DNA from: Eunapius fragilis
Lineage: Eukaryota > Porifera > Demospongiae > Spongillida > Spongillidae
NCBI GenBank assembly: GCA_963681505.1
Contig: OY811972.1
Location: 2,082,163-2,146,162 of the forward strand
Length of the DNA: 64,000 bases
Reading direction: 5' to 3'
Below are positions 1 to 10,179 of the stretch, in pieces. The position numbers and the translations under genes are program-made. The number at the start of each line of letters is the position of its first letter. The stretch's first letter is position 1. A model generated the notes under the pieces. The model searched no databases. It had not been told where the DNA came from and saw nothing but the letters and a program-made list of their open reading frames with translations.

Positions 1-82
1 TGCACATGACTCATATACCACAGAGGGAACTTGGCTTTGGTCAACATTGGGTCCTTTGGCAGCCATCTTCCTCCTCATGATC
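1..82 (-). CDS. Receptor copy 1: cytoplasmic tail exon (partial)
   Basis: Last visible exon of the large minus-strand receptor; it is cut by the window edge. Its acceptor (AG at 83-84 in minus orientation) joins the TM exon in frame: the last two bases of the TM exon (AT) plus G make Met, followed by Ile-Met-Arg-Arg-Lys, a basic stop-transfer. The tail then reads KGPNVDQSQVPSVVYES. The two paralogous copies at 30,234-30,423 and 48,294-48,498 show that it continues with a TVY(E/D)Q(L/V) motif, which fits the ITIM-like pattern (S/T/V)xYxx(L/V), and a third tyrosine in NIYE. The tail would lie in the cytosol and could be phosphorylated. The role is inferred from the motif only. Confidence 0.75.
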
Positions 83-1796
83 CTATGTGAGTGCAAGCCC
101 ATGAACTACTGTTGTGAGGAATTAGTAACATACACTTTTGCAGTTCCATAAAAAAAATTGGAGATGGGGGAGGGGGGGTGGAGTAAACACGAGTGGATAT
201 GGCCCTAATCTGGAGCAGCCATCAGAAGGCCACCAGCACATGCATGCGCACCTAGCATTCAACAGAAGTCTAGTCAAGAAGCTATATGACATCATATCAA
301 TGACACTGGACCACAGTGGATGGACTCATATAGCAAAGCTTGTTCCTGCAACTGCCATCGGCCTGTTCTAACAATTTTTTGCTATCTGTTCTGCAGTGCA
401 CATGAAATGGCATGGCCATATATGGTGTGATATGTTCCTCAACTTGCTAAATCATAGCATTGATGACTGGTTGCATGGCAACATCCTACAATGATAACAA
501 TATGCCTTGACACTATTTGTACAATGCACACATGCACCTCACACTAGCTCTGCATGGACTCAAAGAACTGTACTGCTGGCAGCCATTTTTATGGCAAACA
601 TTAATTCTATTTCAGGCTATGATCCTATGCAAGGGCCCTGCTCATCCCTGGTAGTTGAAATTCAAACATTACCACATGTTAGAATCATGGCTTAAATTAT
701 GCTAGCTAACTGAAAGGGCCTAGGGAATCCAGCTGTATACCCCAGTGGGGTCCTGTTACACAACTGAACTGCTAGTCATAATGCACATAAAATTCAGTTC
801 AGTGTAAGATGTTTTGCCATAAGGATTATCATAATGCATACAATCCTGTTAATGTCTATTGTCCTGAGTGTCCACCCGGGTCCGGGGGTACAATTGGACA
901 CCCGGGTGGACAGCAAAAAATGCTTTTGCTGTTCGGTCATGGAAGGGACCTAGGGGCATTTAACGGTACCGGCTTATAGAACAAGTCTTTCTAGGATCGG
1001 GCCGAGATAAGTAAGGCTTAAATCCTTTCGATACCCGTAAAACGAGCCGTGCTAGCGGACCTATCCATTGCGCTCCGTGCGGTACATACATATCGTATAC
1101 GAGCTACGTAAGGTAAGTTTTTTTTGCCAACGTTCATACAGATAGTAAAATAGGTGTTTCTCTGATCTGGACTAGTGTTTGTCAACAAAAGGTGATTGAG
1201 AGCTTTCAGCTGTCGGTTTAGGCCTATGTTTAAAAGGACATGTTACGCGTATAGACTATACTCGTATACAAGGCCTTTTAAACATAGGCCTAAACAGACA
1301 GCTGAAAGCTCTCAATCACTTTTAGTTGACAAACACTAGTCCAGAGAAACAGCTATTTTACTATCTGTATGAACGTTGGCAAAAAAAAAACTTACCTTAC
1401 GTAGCTAAGCTCGTATACTATGTGTACGTACCCCACGGAGTGTAATGGTAGGCCCGCTTAAATCCTTTCGATACCCGTAAAACGAGCCGTTTTAAGAGTA
1501 TCGAAAGGATTTAAGCCTTACTTATCTCGGCCCGATCCTAGAAAGACTTGTTCTATAAGCCAGTACCGTTAAATGCAACTAGGTCCCTTCCATGAGAGAA
1601 CGGCAAAAACTTTTTTTGCTGTCCACCCGGGTGTCCAATTGTACCCCCGGGTGGACACTCAGGACAATAGACATTAACACATCTAATAGTGTGGGGAATT
1701 GAACAATATAAATCTAGACACTTATAATCAATGCTCATTTCATTAAAAATTAGATTTCAAGGACTTCAGCAGTACATTATCAAAGGAATAACCTAC
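83..1796 (-). other. Intron between tail and TM exons (copy 1)
   Basis: This intron is shared by all three receptor copies (compare 30,424-31,332 and 48,499-49,441), which align along most of its length. It is longer in copy 1 because a palindromic element was inserted at 853-1,673. A G-rich tract lies near 165-180. I see no other gene here. Confidence 0.7.
853..1673. mobile_element. Palindromic TTAA-flanked foldback element
   Basis: An 821-bp element that is almost entirely an inverted repeat, with two arms of about 400 bp. It begins TGTCTATTGTCCTGAG and ends with the complement CTCAGGACAATAGACA. It is flanked by TTAA at 849-852 and 1,674-1,677. Receptor copy 3 has the empty site near 49,310, with a single TTAA at the same place, so the boundaries are directly demonstrated. 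A TTAA duplication is characteristic of piggyBac-type transposition. No ORF is present, so this is a non-autonomous element. Internal landmarks (CCCGGGTGGACA, AAATCCTTTCGATACCCG) recur in both arms. Confidence 0.88.
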
Positions 1797-2188
1797 ATGT
1801 ACGCTGCAATGGCAACCAGAATAGCTGACAGTACACCAATGGAGAGCCCTCCAATAAAGGCACCAGTAAGTGGTCCTGCCTGACTGCTGACTGCTTGTGG
1901 AGCACTCATAACTGGATACACCTTGAATGTATGACCATTAGCAGTGAGAGTTGGGAAGCCCTGCACCAGTAACCATGCAACCAGTTGTGCTGCTAAAGTA
2001 GACCCTGTGATGTCTCCAGAAGCAGAGGAATATGATATGGTGGCTGTATACAATAATGCCTGACCGCCTGAAGTACAGGTAATGGAGTGTTTGATGTCTG
2101 CTTCATCCAAACTGATCTTGTACAAACGAGTAAGAACCGTAGTGATGTTAGCATTTATTGAGGCAGCCATTGTAGCAAGTTGAGTATA
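1797..2188 (-). CDS. Receptor copy 1: membrane-proximal and transmembrane exon
   Basis: The exon opens after a good polypyrimidine/CAG acceptor and ends at a GTAGGT donor, which is GTAAGT in copies 2 and 3. It encodes about 105 residues of a membrane-proximal extracellular region of no recognised family (possibly SEA-like in size and position). This is followed by one hydrophobic segment, AFIGGLSIGVLSAILVAIAAY, and splices directly to the basic RRK of the tail exon. That gives a type I single-pass topology. The exon starts in phase 0, while the preceding Ig exon ends in phase 1, so a short exon between 2,189 and 3,127 may be missing from this model. The region is conserved in three copies within the window. 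Confidence 0.8.
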
Positions 2189-3127
2189 CTGAAATAAAAT
2201 CATGTGTATTAAAACATTAGAAAGGGCAAGCAAAATAAACCCCATCACTTGCATGTATTGAAATAAATGAAAAATCATTGCTTCACATCTTTGAGATACA
2301 TAATCTGATTCTTGGTGTGATAGATACAATTCAAAAAAATAAAACTATACTAGACTCGTGATCGTGGCACCGATCACATTGTATAATCATATACAGCTTA
2401 TATGTTCATGCAGTGCTACAGATTTTTATAAGTATAATCTTTTCTCTTCCTCCTCCTTATCCCTCTCCATCCTCCACTTCTTTTCATTGTCATATATTTT
2501 CTTCAGACAAAATAGGTGCAATTATCAAAACATTTCAAGTTCATTTGTTATCATATAGTATCTCTTATAGATGTAACGCATCGTCCTTAAACGTTATAAC
2601 AATCTCTATGTAGGGGTTCTGAGGATTAATTACATTATTGGGACTTTGGCGTTACATGTGGCTCCAGTATGATTACCATTTATGTACCAAAGTCCTGTAT
2701 AATTGATGTCTTAATAAACAGCATTATAGTTTTGCTCTATATGATGAGGATAGAGAGTACACTGGAATAAATGCTGTGCAGTCCATAAACATATTGTGAC
2801 ATACTGTTTAGTTTAGACATATGGCTAGTGACAGGTCTGGATATATATTGACCCCACAACAGTTTTAGATGAATTGGGTGAATTGTCAGAAGAACTAGAC
2901 CATACATAGAAACGTGTAGGATTTAACATTTCAAAGTTGGGAGGAGCTATAAGATAAAAGGTTTTTTATTACACTTCCAGTGTCATCATACATCAGCAGA
3001 GGCTGTCATGCATGCAATGTGCTTACACTCAAGTATGTGCATGTCCCCCCACTGGTGTACCGAAGCTCCAACTGGATGTTACCTAAGATGGTAATTTCAA
3101 ACACATATCACATACCCAACAGCTCAC
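2189..3127 (-). other. Intron, possibly hiding one small exon
   Basis: About 940 bp without a recognisable coding stretch. It contains a pyrimidine tract (2,440-2,490, GGA-rich on the minus strand). The corresponding tract in receptor copy 2 is greatly expanded (34,205-34,350). The splice phases of the flanking exons disagree (1 versus 0), so an unrecognised exon or a different acceptor is expected here. Confidence 0.5.
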
Positions 3128-3406
3128 CTTCTCCCTTGATGAGCACACTTCTCTCTGTTATCAGCACTGTGTTATCAACAGAGCACACATACAGACCATA
3201 GGGATTGGATGGTGTTGCTGTGTCAATAGTCACCACATTGGTTCCCTCTGCCACTGTCTGTCCATTCTTTATCCACCTGGAGGTAACAAATGGTGGATAG
3301 CCTCCCTGAGAGATACACATCAGAACTGTGTGGCCCGTGATACTGATGGACATCTCTGTACTTGATATATTGATGTTATTGTATGCTACCAACACCTGAG
3401 GTTGAG
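3128..3406 (-). CDS. Receptor copy 1: Ig-like domain exon (membrane-proximal)
   Basis: A 279-bp exon with a CAG acceptor and a GTGAGC donor, phase 1 on both sides. It encodes an Ig-like domain with a first cysteine in VLMCIS, a tryptophan in SRWIKNG about 16 residues later, and a second cysteine in the GLYVCSV (YxC) motif. It follows the unassigned extracellular exon and precedes the TM exon, so it is the Ig domain nearest the membrane. An inverted copy lies at about 33,255-33,535, where the frame is disturbed. Confidence 0.8.
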
Positions 3407-3470
3407 CTGAAATCAGAATTACAAGTATAACAACTCCTGTACTGACAGATTGCAATATCGAGTTACATAC

Positions 3471-3899
3471 TTGCATCGGCAAATCTGATGGAAGATAAAT
3501 CCAGCTGTATGTATGTGATACCTAATTTATAACTGACAAAGGAGTAGTAATCAGAAGGACAATAGAAAAAAGAACTGCCTGAGCCATAGTTGTAAATGTA
3601 GTAATATGGATTAATCATGAGGCTAGCATCCAGATAGCCACTATCTACACTTCCGACAAGAGGAATGGTTACATTTTGGTATGCACTGTTGGCTCCAGTC
3701 AGCAGTACACCACTAGAGGTCTGTATGCCACTGGGTGCCCTCAGTCCATTGTAATACAGCATAGAGGTAACATAGGTTATGTAGTTCCTTATGTACTCTG
3801 GTCCTGGCAACGTTGTCCAATTAAGTTGTATTGACAGTGGACCTCCAGTAGTCAGTGGTATGACTTGGGAAGAAATAATATGGTCTGATCCATACAAAC
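3471..3899 (-). CDS. Receptor copy 1: extracellular exon, domain not recognised
   Basis: A 429-bp, phase 1-1 exon between two Ig exons. The product is rich in Tyr, Ser and Gly, with LNWTTLPGPEYIRNY near its start, a tyrosine-rich PYYYIYNYGSGSSFFY stretch in the middle, and possible N-glycosylation sites (NWT, NVT). It has no Ig cysteine pair, although length and context would allow a divergent beta-sandwich domain. The same exon, inverted, is readable at about 32,781-33,165 in copy 2 and was therefore coding before duplication. Function unknown. Confidence 0.65.
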
Positions 3900-3956
3900 C
3901 TAATTTAAGACCTTAGAATAGATAACAATTTTCACCCGAAGAGAAAATGACATTAC

Positions 3957-4301
3957 CATCTGATGCAGTAACTGTAAATTTCAGACCAGCCAAAATGGGA
4001 TAATCTCTCAGTGAACCCAACATTCTGGCTTCACATTTTTCCTGCCTATTGCTGGTGACCACACCCATATGTTTAACTTCATAAGTACCAGCATCTGATT
4101 CAACAGTATTCATGATGGTCAGAGTGGTACTGTCTGGACTTATCATGACTCGACCTCCTGCTGTTATAGGATTGCCCTCATGATACCATGTAAGTGATCT
4201 CAGGTACTGGGTGACATCAATTTCTGTGACATTTACACTCAACACAATACTATGAGGTGGTACAAATGGTATGGTAGGATTGAGGCTTGAGGTGATAAGA
4301 C
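3957..4301 (-). CDS. Receptor copy 1: Ig-like domain exon
   Basis: A 345-bp, phase 1-1 exon with acceptor CCCCACAG and donor GTAATG. It encodes an Ig-like fold with LTWYHEGNPI (core tryptophan), STTLTIMNTVESDAGTYEV (the DxGxY turn of Ig domains) and a C-terminal FTVTASDG strand. The canonical second cysteine after Tyr is replaced (YEV), so the disulphide is probably absent or displaced. Extracellular, adhesive or ligand-binding by family analogy. Confidence 0.75.
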
Positions 4302-4348
4302 CTGTGGGGTAATATGGAAGTGATGATACATATTACAATGTCGCTTAC

Positions 4349-4636
4349 TTTGTACACTAATGTCTGCCTTTCCAACTCCAAGTGTGAATGTCCCACTGTT
4401 CACAACACAGTAGTAATGTCCAATGCTGGGATGACTGAGGCCAATGGTCACAGTAGCATTGGAGGCCTGAGGGCTATCTGAGTATAATGTACTTGAATAC
4501 AAGGCTGCCCTCCAAGTGTAGGTTACTCCAGGTGGGAGAGATGGATTAGAGTGGCAGTAAAGAGCTACAGTTGAGCCAATAGTGAAGGGACCATTGGGAG
4601 GATCAGTGGTTACCGTGACATCATAGAACACTTCAT
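4349..4636 (-). CDS. Receptor copy 1: Ig-like domain exon (first Ig)
   Basis: A 288-bp, phase 1-1 exon and the most canonical Ig domain in the window. It has TVALYCHSN (first Cys), TYTWRAAL (core Trp), ATVTIGLSHPSIGHYYCVVN (DxGxYxC-like turn with the second Cys) and a final strand ending DISVQ. It is the first Ig module after the SRCR block. The inversion breakpoint in copy 2 falls inside the equivalent of this exon, with 16 bp lost there (equivalent to 4,423-4,438). Confidence 0.85.
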
Positions 4637-4707
4637 CTGTAAGGTGGAGTGAAATACAGCACTACATCAATAGCATCAATAGCTGTATGGATGTGAGCCA
4701 TCATTAC

Positions 4708-6002
4708 CATTGAGGCATGATATAACAGCATCCTTGTCATGACCACAGTTGAGAGTACCAACATTTCCAATTGTGCATTCTCTCACATGAGATTCACTAC
4801 CAGTACATGATATGCTGCTAAGAACTGGACCAGTGATTGTGCGATACTTCCCTGATGATAGTGTGACACCTACAATAAGTGAATACTTAAGTTAATGTAT
4901 AGCATTATCATAGGTAATAATGCACAAACCTTTAGTATTGATGCCAAGTGATCTGCATATTATCAGTGCAGCTGTCTTGCTAACTCCAGTCACACACACA
5001 CTTGCCCAGAATCCATCTATCTTACATATTTTCAACCTTCCTTCTTTGGGCGATGGACCATCAGCTAAAAGTACATCACCATTAGAGCACTCTGGGATGT
5101 TTGTGGATGGACCAAGACATGATACCCCTGCACTGGTATTTGAGGTGCTGGAAAGTATGATATAAAACTGATTAAATGTATTGTAGTTTGTTAGCCTTTG
5201 AACTGAGCTGTTGGTGCACTGTCCAATGGAATATTCATTTCCACTGCAGGAAATATAAATAATTTCAAGTAAGGTTGTTCCTTTACCAAAGTATGATCCT
5301 CCGTATGGTATTGCCCCTGTTGATCGGATTGATAATTAAATGCAGTGACTAACTTTTAATGGTGCTTTTACTCACATTGATATGGATATCCAAGCTGTCT
5401 GCACACCACCAGGGCATTATTGTAGCTCCACCCACTGTCATAGATAGCCACCCACACTCCACTACGGCACACTTCAACACGTCCTTCATATGCAGTACTA
5501 CCATCAGCCAGACGTACTTGTCCCTCTGTGCAACCTGAGTTCACTGTAAGATATAGCATTAGCTACAGTTGATCTGCAGCACTGTAATGGTATTACCATA
5601 ACAACGTATTCCTACATCATAATCATGATTGTATGATGCACTTGTAGAATAACAGTCTGTCAGACGAGCCACACTACCCAAGCAGGATAATCCTGTTTGT
5701 ACCAATGATCCTGTTCCACCTCCATAATGTGATTGATAGAAAAAAGGACTGCCAAAATACTGTGCTGTACCAACTAAAAGGATTGGTGCATGGTTATAGC
5801 TAATTAGCACCAGTGAAGCAGTGTTTAACTTTGTTACATGAAGTGTTTCCAAACATTTGCTTGCATGCTATGTTTGGAGCATTGGTATCCCAGCTATATA
5901 CTGCAAAAAATGTGGTCCATGAACCATTGATACACATTTCCAGCCTTCCTTCAGTTAGTGTGTAGCCATTTACCAAGCGCAGACGTCCTGATTCACACAG
6001 AT
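4708..6002 (-). CDS. Receptor copy 1: SRCR domains 5 to 7 (five exons)
   Basis: Exons, in transcription order, are 5,838-6,002, 5,597-5,773, 5,376-5,543, 4,930-5,316 and 4,708-4,869, all joined by phase-1 introns with good GT/AG sites. They encode three scavenger receptor cysteine-rich domains, each interrupted mid-domain by an intron. One exon (4,930-5,316) carries the second half of SRCR6 and the first half of SRCR7. Diagnostic segments are [49 protein letters not shown] and AGVSC. A domain split over two exons is the arrangement known for group A SRCR proteins. The conserved W-x-x-V and CRQ cores are present in most domains, while SRCR5 is divergent (ACKQMFG). Extracellular. Confidence 0.85.
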
Positions 6003-6555
6003 CTTAATGAAGAGAGGGGAGAAATACACAAAGAGTACCTCTCAATAGAGAATACAGGAAAGAAACAAGCTTGCAATGAGTGAACTAAGTAGCCTTAAAT
6101 TCTTTTTATTACTGATACACAAGTATTGATTTTGGCATGCAAATTATTCTTGTAACATCATTATACTCCTTAATTGTCTTAAATCTTTGCAGCTGCAACT
6201 ATAAGAAACACATGTGGTACTAATCTTCATAAATGAGGCTGCATTTTATCCCTATTCGTACTAAATCAGTGCGGTAGATAAAAAAAACATGGTGCACAAA
6301 CGATCCCTTATGGCATGTGTTCATCAATCATTAAAAATTCATTTATCAGTATTGAAAGAAGTTGTGCAAAGTTATCTCTGAATTTCGCATGCCCAGTAAT
6401 ACAGCTTGGAAATAATTAAAAAAATCGTGTAAAATAAAATTCATTACAACTAATATTTATAACCTTTGAAACTTTCACATGCCCAGCTAAATACTTTTAT
6501 GATTTAATTCATATTCCTCAATGATGTGCATGAAACCATAGGCACAGCTATTCAC

Positions 6556-6720
6556 CTTGGCACTTTACCCCACTCTCTTGTCCTCTGTGGCAGTGATGAA
6601 CACCAACAGGATAAGAATATGAGGAAGAGCAACTTAGCAAACTGCTTTCTGTACCACTGCAGGATGTGCCATCCAACACAAATGGATTTTGACTTGGTCC
6701 AAATGGATAAAGCATAGCAC
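6556..6720 (-). CDS. Receptor copy 1: SRCR domain 4, second half
   Basis: An isolated 165-bp exon with acceptor TACACAG and donor GTGAAT, phase 1-1. It encodes the C-terminal half of an SRCR domain: YPFGPSQNPFVLDGTSC, then GTESSLLSC and ESGVKC, giving the C-x-G-x-E-x2-L-x2-C core. It supplies the otherwise missing second half for the N-terminal half at 12,609-12,779, so the two clusters of SRCR exons belong to one gene across a 5.9-kb intron. Confidence 0.8.
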
Positions 6721-6813
6721 CTGTGTATTATGTACATGCATAGTGTCATAATGATTAACGTCTCATCATAGTTCACACGGGGCCGTTAGTGCTCAGGTAC
6801 ATGTACTTCGTTG

Positions 6814-7093
6814 ACAAGTAAATACTAAACCTTCTCCATGAGAAGGTTGGTGCATGGGATATAGGATTTGAACGCAATGGTGGTGTTAAATGCAAAGAAA
6901 CAAGGGTTTGTAATAGTAAGGGAAAATGTTATATTTAGCCCGTTTGTATATAGCATGCATATACTATGATACATGACAATGACATTTCCCTTACTATTAC
7001 AGACCCTTGTTTCCTTGCTTTTTACACCACCATTGCCTTCAAATCCTATATCCCACCAACTTTCTCATAGAGAACGTTTTTTTATTTACTTGT
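6814..7093. mobile_element. Foldback element, ACAAGTAA family, copy 1
   Basis: The outer termini are ACAAGTAAAT and ATTTACTTGT. The inner arms carry the shared segments AGAAGGTTGGTG and GGTGGTGT, with complements TTTACACCACCATTGCC and CCAACTTTCTCA. The whole element is an inverted repeat with a short centre near 6,945-6,965. There is no ORF and no clear target duplication. Three relatives occur in this window. Confidence 0.82.
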
Positions 7094-7614
7094 TTCATTT
7101 ATTTGTTCATGCACATTATTCCGATGCGTAATTGATCCGTTGTGCATGTACCCATACGGACTAAAAAAAAAAAGAACAGGAGTCGTCATTGGGGCCTAAT
7201 ATTATCCACGAAATAGTTGTGAGTATAAGTCGGATAACATGTTTAATATGCAACAAGGCACAGTAATATACACGGTTAATCATTTAGTTTAATGTAGTTG
7301 GAGATTAGTGCTGTATCATTGTTTTTAAAATTGGTTGTTCCATAAAATACAGCACAGTACTTTTTAAGCGTAATAACAATAATAATACGTTATGTTATTA
7401 ATAATTGTGAACAAGGTTAATGATTATATTGATTACAAGAATTCACACACATACAGCTAACAAGTACGCGACCTAGAATATACTTATCCTAACGCACTCG
7501 CTCTCTCACTCATATAATACAACAATTTTTAAACTAAAAACTCTTCCTCTACACTGTCCGTCTTAATTGTTCCCAACAAAGAAGCAGATTGCAAACTGTT
7601 AGAACAATAAATAT

Positions 7615-7883
7615 ACAAGTAATAAAAACATTCACTAGACGAGAAGGTTGGTGGTACATAGGAATCAAAGGTGATGGTGGTGTAAAAAGCAAGGGAACAA
7701 GGCTTCTGATTGAAAAAGAAATATGAAATAGAAATATATTAGCAACATGTTCTTGCTAATATAGATCTATTTCATTTTTCCTTTTCAACCAGAAGCCTTG
7801 TTCCCTTGCTTTTGACACCACCATCACCTTTGATTCCTATATACCACCAACCTTCTCGTGTAGAGAATGTTTTCATTACTTGT
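7615..7883. mobile_element. Foldback element, ACAAGTAA family, copy 2
   Basis: It has the same termini as the copy at 6,814 and the same first 100 bp or so of arm (AGAAGGTTGGTGG, GGTGGTGTAAAAAGC). The core (CTTCTGATTGAAAAAG and its complement CTTTTCAACCAGAAG) is different from the other copies but symmetric within this one. Confidence 0.85.
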
Positions 7884-8359
7884 TTCCTAAATTTTTCTGG
7901 TGGATTTGGTATTGTATTTAGTTCTTGAAACTCATAGAATCAGGTAGCCTAAACGTCAACTTGCGCGATCATGACAGGTTTATTATAGAATCTGCAATTC
8001 TGTTGAGATGTGTACCAAATATTACACTAGTCCCCAGACTATCTCCATTGAGGAAAAAAGACGACGGAGGAGAAATTTTAGGTGGGACTGGGTACGGACG
8101 ATGGGAACGAGTATTTTTGTTCTCTAAAAGTACACCGTCTTATGACACAGATACAGCCCAGAACTGTTCTCCTTTTTGATATCGCTCGATTGCCACTAAG
8201 AGCAAAATGACCCGATTCTTAAATGTCCTGCTAGACGTGTGTGACGTTTTTATAATGACATTCATGATACTGCAGGATTCCTATATGGAACCTACTCGCG
8301 TAGGTTCTGATTTGTACCTACTCGCCGATTTATTACATAATTTTACACCCACAAGTAAA

Positions 8360-9290
8360 GTCAATTCATGAGGGCAGGAACTCCCTTGCCAAAACGGCTC
8401 TGGCAATGGACCTGACCAAGGTGAAGTTCATCCTAATGTACATGTCCACCAGGATGGAAGGTTTGAGAGAGGACATGCTGATGGCAAGGTGGGATGCCAA
8501 CCTAGAGAATGTGTGATGAGCCTCCTTACCCCAGTTGCAGAACGTCTCGACAGCTAAGGGAATGCACTTCCACCCCAATTCCTGACATTTGGGACCATTG
8601 GTGAGAAGCTTGCAGGTCTCCGCTGCTGTAGAAGCTGCACCAGATTATCCGCATGACTCCCTTAGTATGGCTGGGCAAAGAGGAGATGTTACAGTGACAT
8701 CAAAAGATGCCTGCCCCTTCCCACCCAGCAATGAGCACATCTGCAGGTCTGGTGTGGCTGTGATCTCTTGTAAGACCATGACCCTTCTCCACACTCACAC
8801 TCAGATGAGCTCGCTGACAGAAGTCCACAAAGACATCACACAAGTGATTGTGCCTTATCACTACATCTCCCCCATGCCTGCAGGTTACAGCATGGTGACC
8901 CAGGGGATCAAGAGCCACATCCTAACAAAAGGGGCACACAGTCCTACCAACACCCACACCTAGCACCACCTCACTGCAGTCTGGAACTCATTAGACTCCA
9001 TATGTAGACCTAAGCCCATGAAAAGGGACCTCTGACACCCATGAAGATGGATGAGGGGCTGAAACAGACAAGAGTCTGGCTTTGTCGGCTGGGCAGGATG
9101 CTCCCAACAAAGATTTGAATTGATCCTCACCAATCTTGCTGGACAGCTCTCGCTGAGTGGTGGGAGAAGCGAGGGCAGACTCAACCGTGATTGCATGATG
9201 TGAGGAGACCTTGGAGTTATAGGCTATGACTGCCTGCTGAAGATGGTGATTGTTGGATTGGCCCAGGCCTGAAAAGGAAAGCGAGGCAAT
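8360..9290 (-). pseudogene. Remnant of RT/restriction-like-endonuclease LINE, C-terminal part
   Basis: Three minus-strand fragments (8,366-8,578; 8,700-8,918; 8,960-9,196) in different frames match, piece by piece, the C-terminus of the better-preserved element at 56,579-58,609. Shared landmarks are LDPLGHHA(A/V)TCR, GGDVVIRHN, TRPADVLI and CIPLAVET(F/Y)CNWG(K/E)EA. They cover the zinc-binding and restriction-like-endonuclease part; the reverse transcriptase part is absent. Frameshifts separate the pieces, so this is dead. It lies inside the SRCR4 intron. Confidence 0.8.
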
Positions 9291-10035
9291 AAAAAGTCAG
9301 CGGCGGCATGGCAATATCAGAATAAAAGTCCCCTGCTTTTTTCATTCCGTGCCTTTTTAAGCACTGCGCCTGCACTAACTTTACAGACAGCAGCATGTGC
9401 AGATCTGGTACACACCTTTTGCGTTAACCATGTGTGTCTTGCAAAAGGCATCATTTAACGCAACTAGTAAAGTGCTATTCATAAGAATAGCTCTTTCAAG
9501 GCCACCCTTATACTCGCTTAGTACAATATCCTTAACTTTGGTTCGTACAGAGAGTAGCTACAGTGAAAAAGGAAGTGCGTACATGCAACATTATGTATGT
9601 GCAAAACCATACGTCTAGGCTTGAAAGCTATACTTATATAACACAGTTGCCCACAAAATTGGACAATTACTTTCATGCAATCACACTATCTGCTAGTAAC
9701 CGCAGGTGTAACTGAAGCCATATCAATGCACTGATGATATCAGCACGATTGCTGAGCTCATGTAGTTACAGTTATAGACACAATGCATATGACATTTGCT
9801 AAATCTTGCGTCAGACTTGCGTGAACTAGAGAGTTCAAGCATGCATCTGATCTGATAAGCAGCTGACACACTCAGGGAAAATGTCTATTTCAAAATCACG
9901 TAACGGCACTGACAAAAGGCAACGCTTATGCAATGTTCAGCCAATGTCATATAAACCAAGCTTAGTAATAGTCATTTAAATGCCTTTTGAATAACTTTAT
10001 CGGTCGATGGCCTCGTTTGTCTTTGCAGTAGTAAC

Positions 10036-10179
10036 GTACCCAGACCGTCTATGACGTAAGCGATTATCGCTGTAAACAGTATAATCACTACCCAGACCGT
10101 TTATGACGTAAGCGATTATCAGTATAATACTTATACTGTTTACAGCGATAATCGCTTACGTCATAGACGGTCTGGGTAC
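10036..10179. repeat. Short palindromic element with perfect 48-bp arms
   Basis: Arms 10,036-10,083 and 10,132-10,179 are exact inverted repeats starting GTACCCAGACCGTCTATGAC. The centre contains an additional direct copy of the first 30 bp or so (ACCCAGACCGTTTATGACG, one mismatch). No ORF. It could fold into a strong hairpin and looks like a very short non-autonomous element. Confidence 0.85.
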
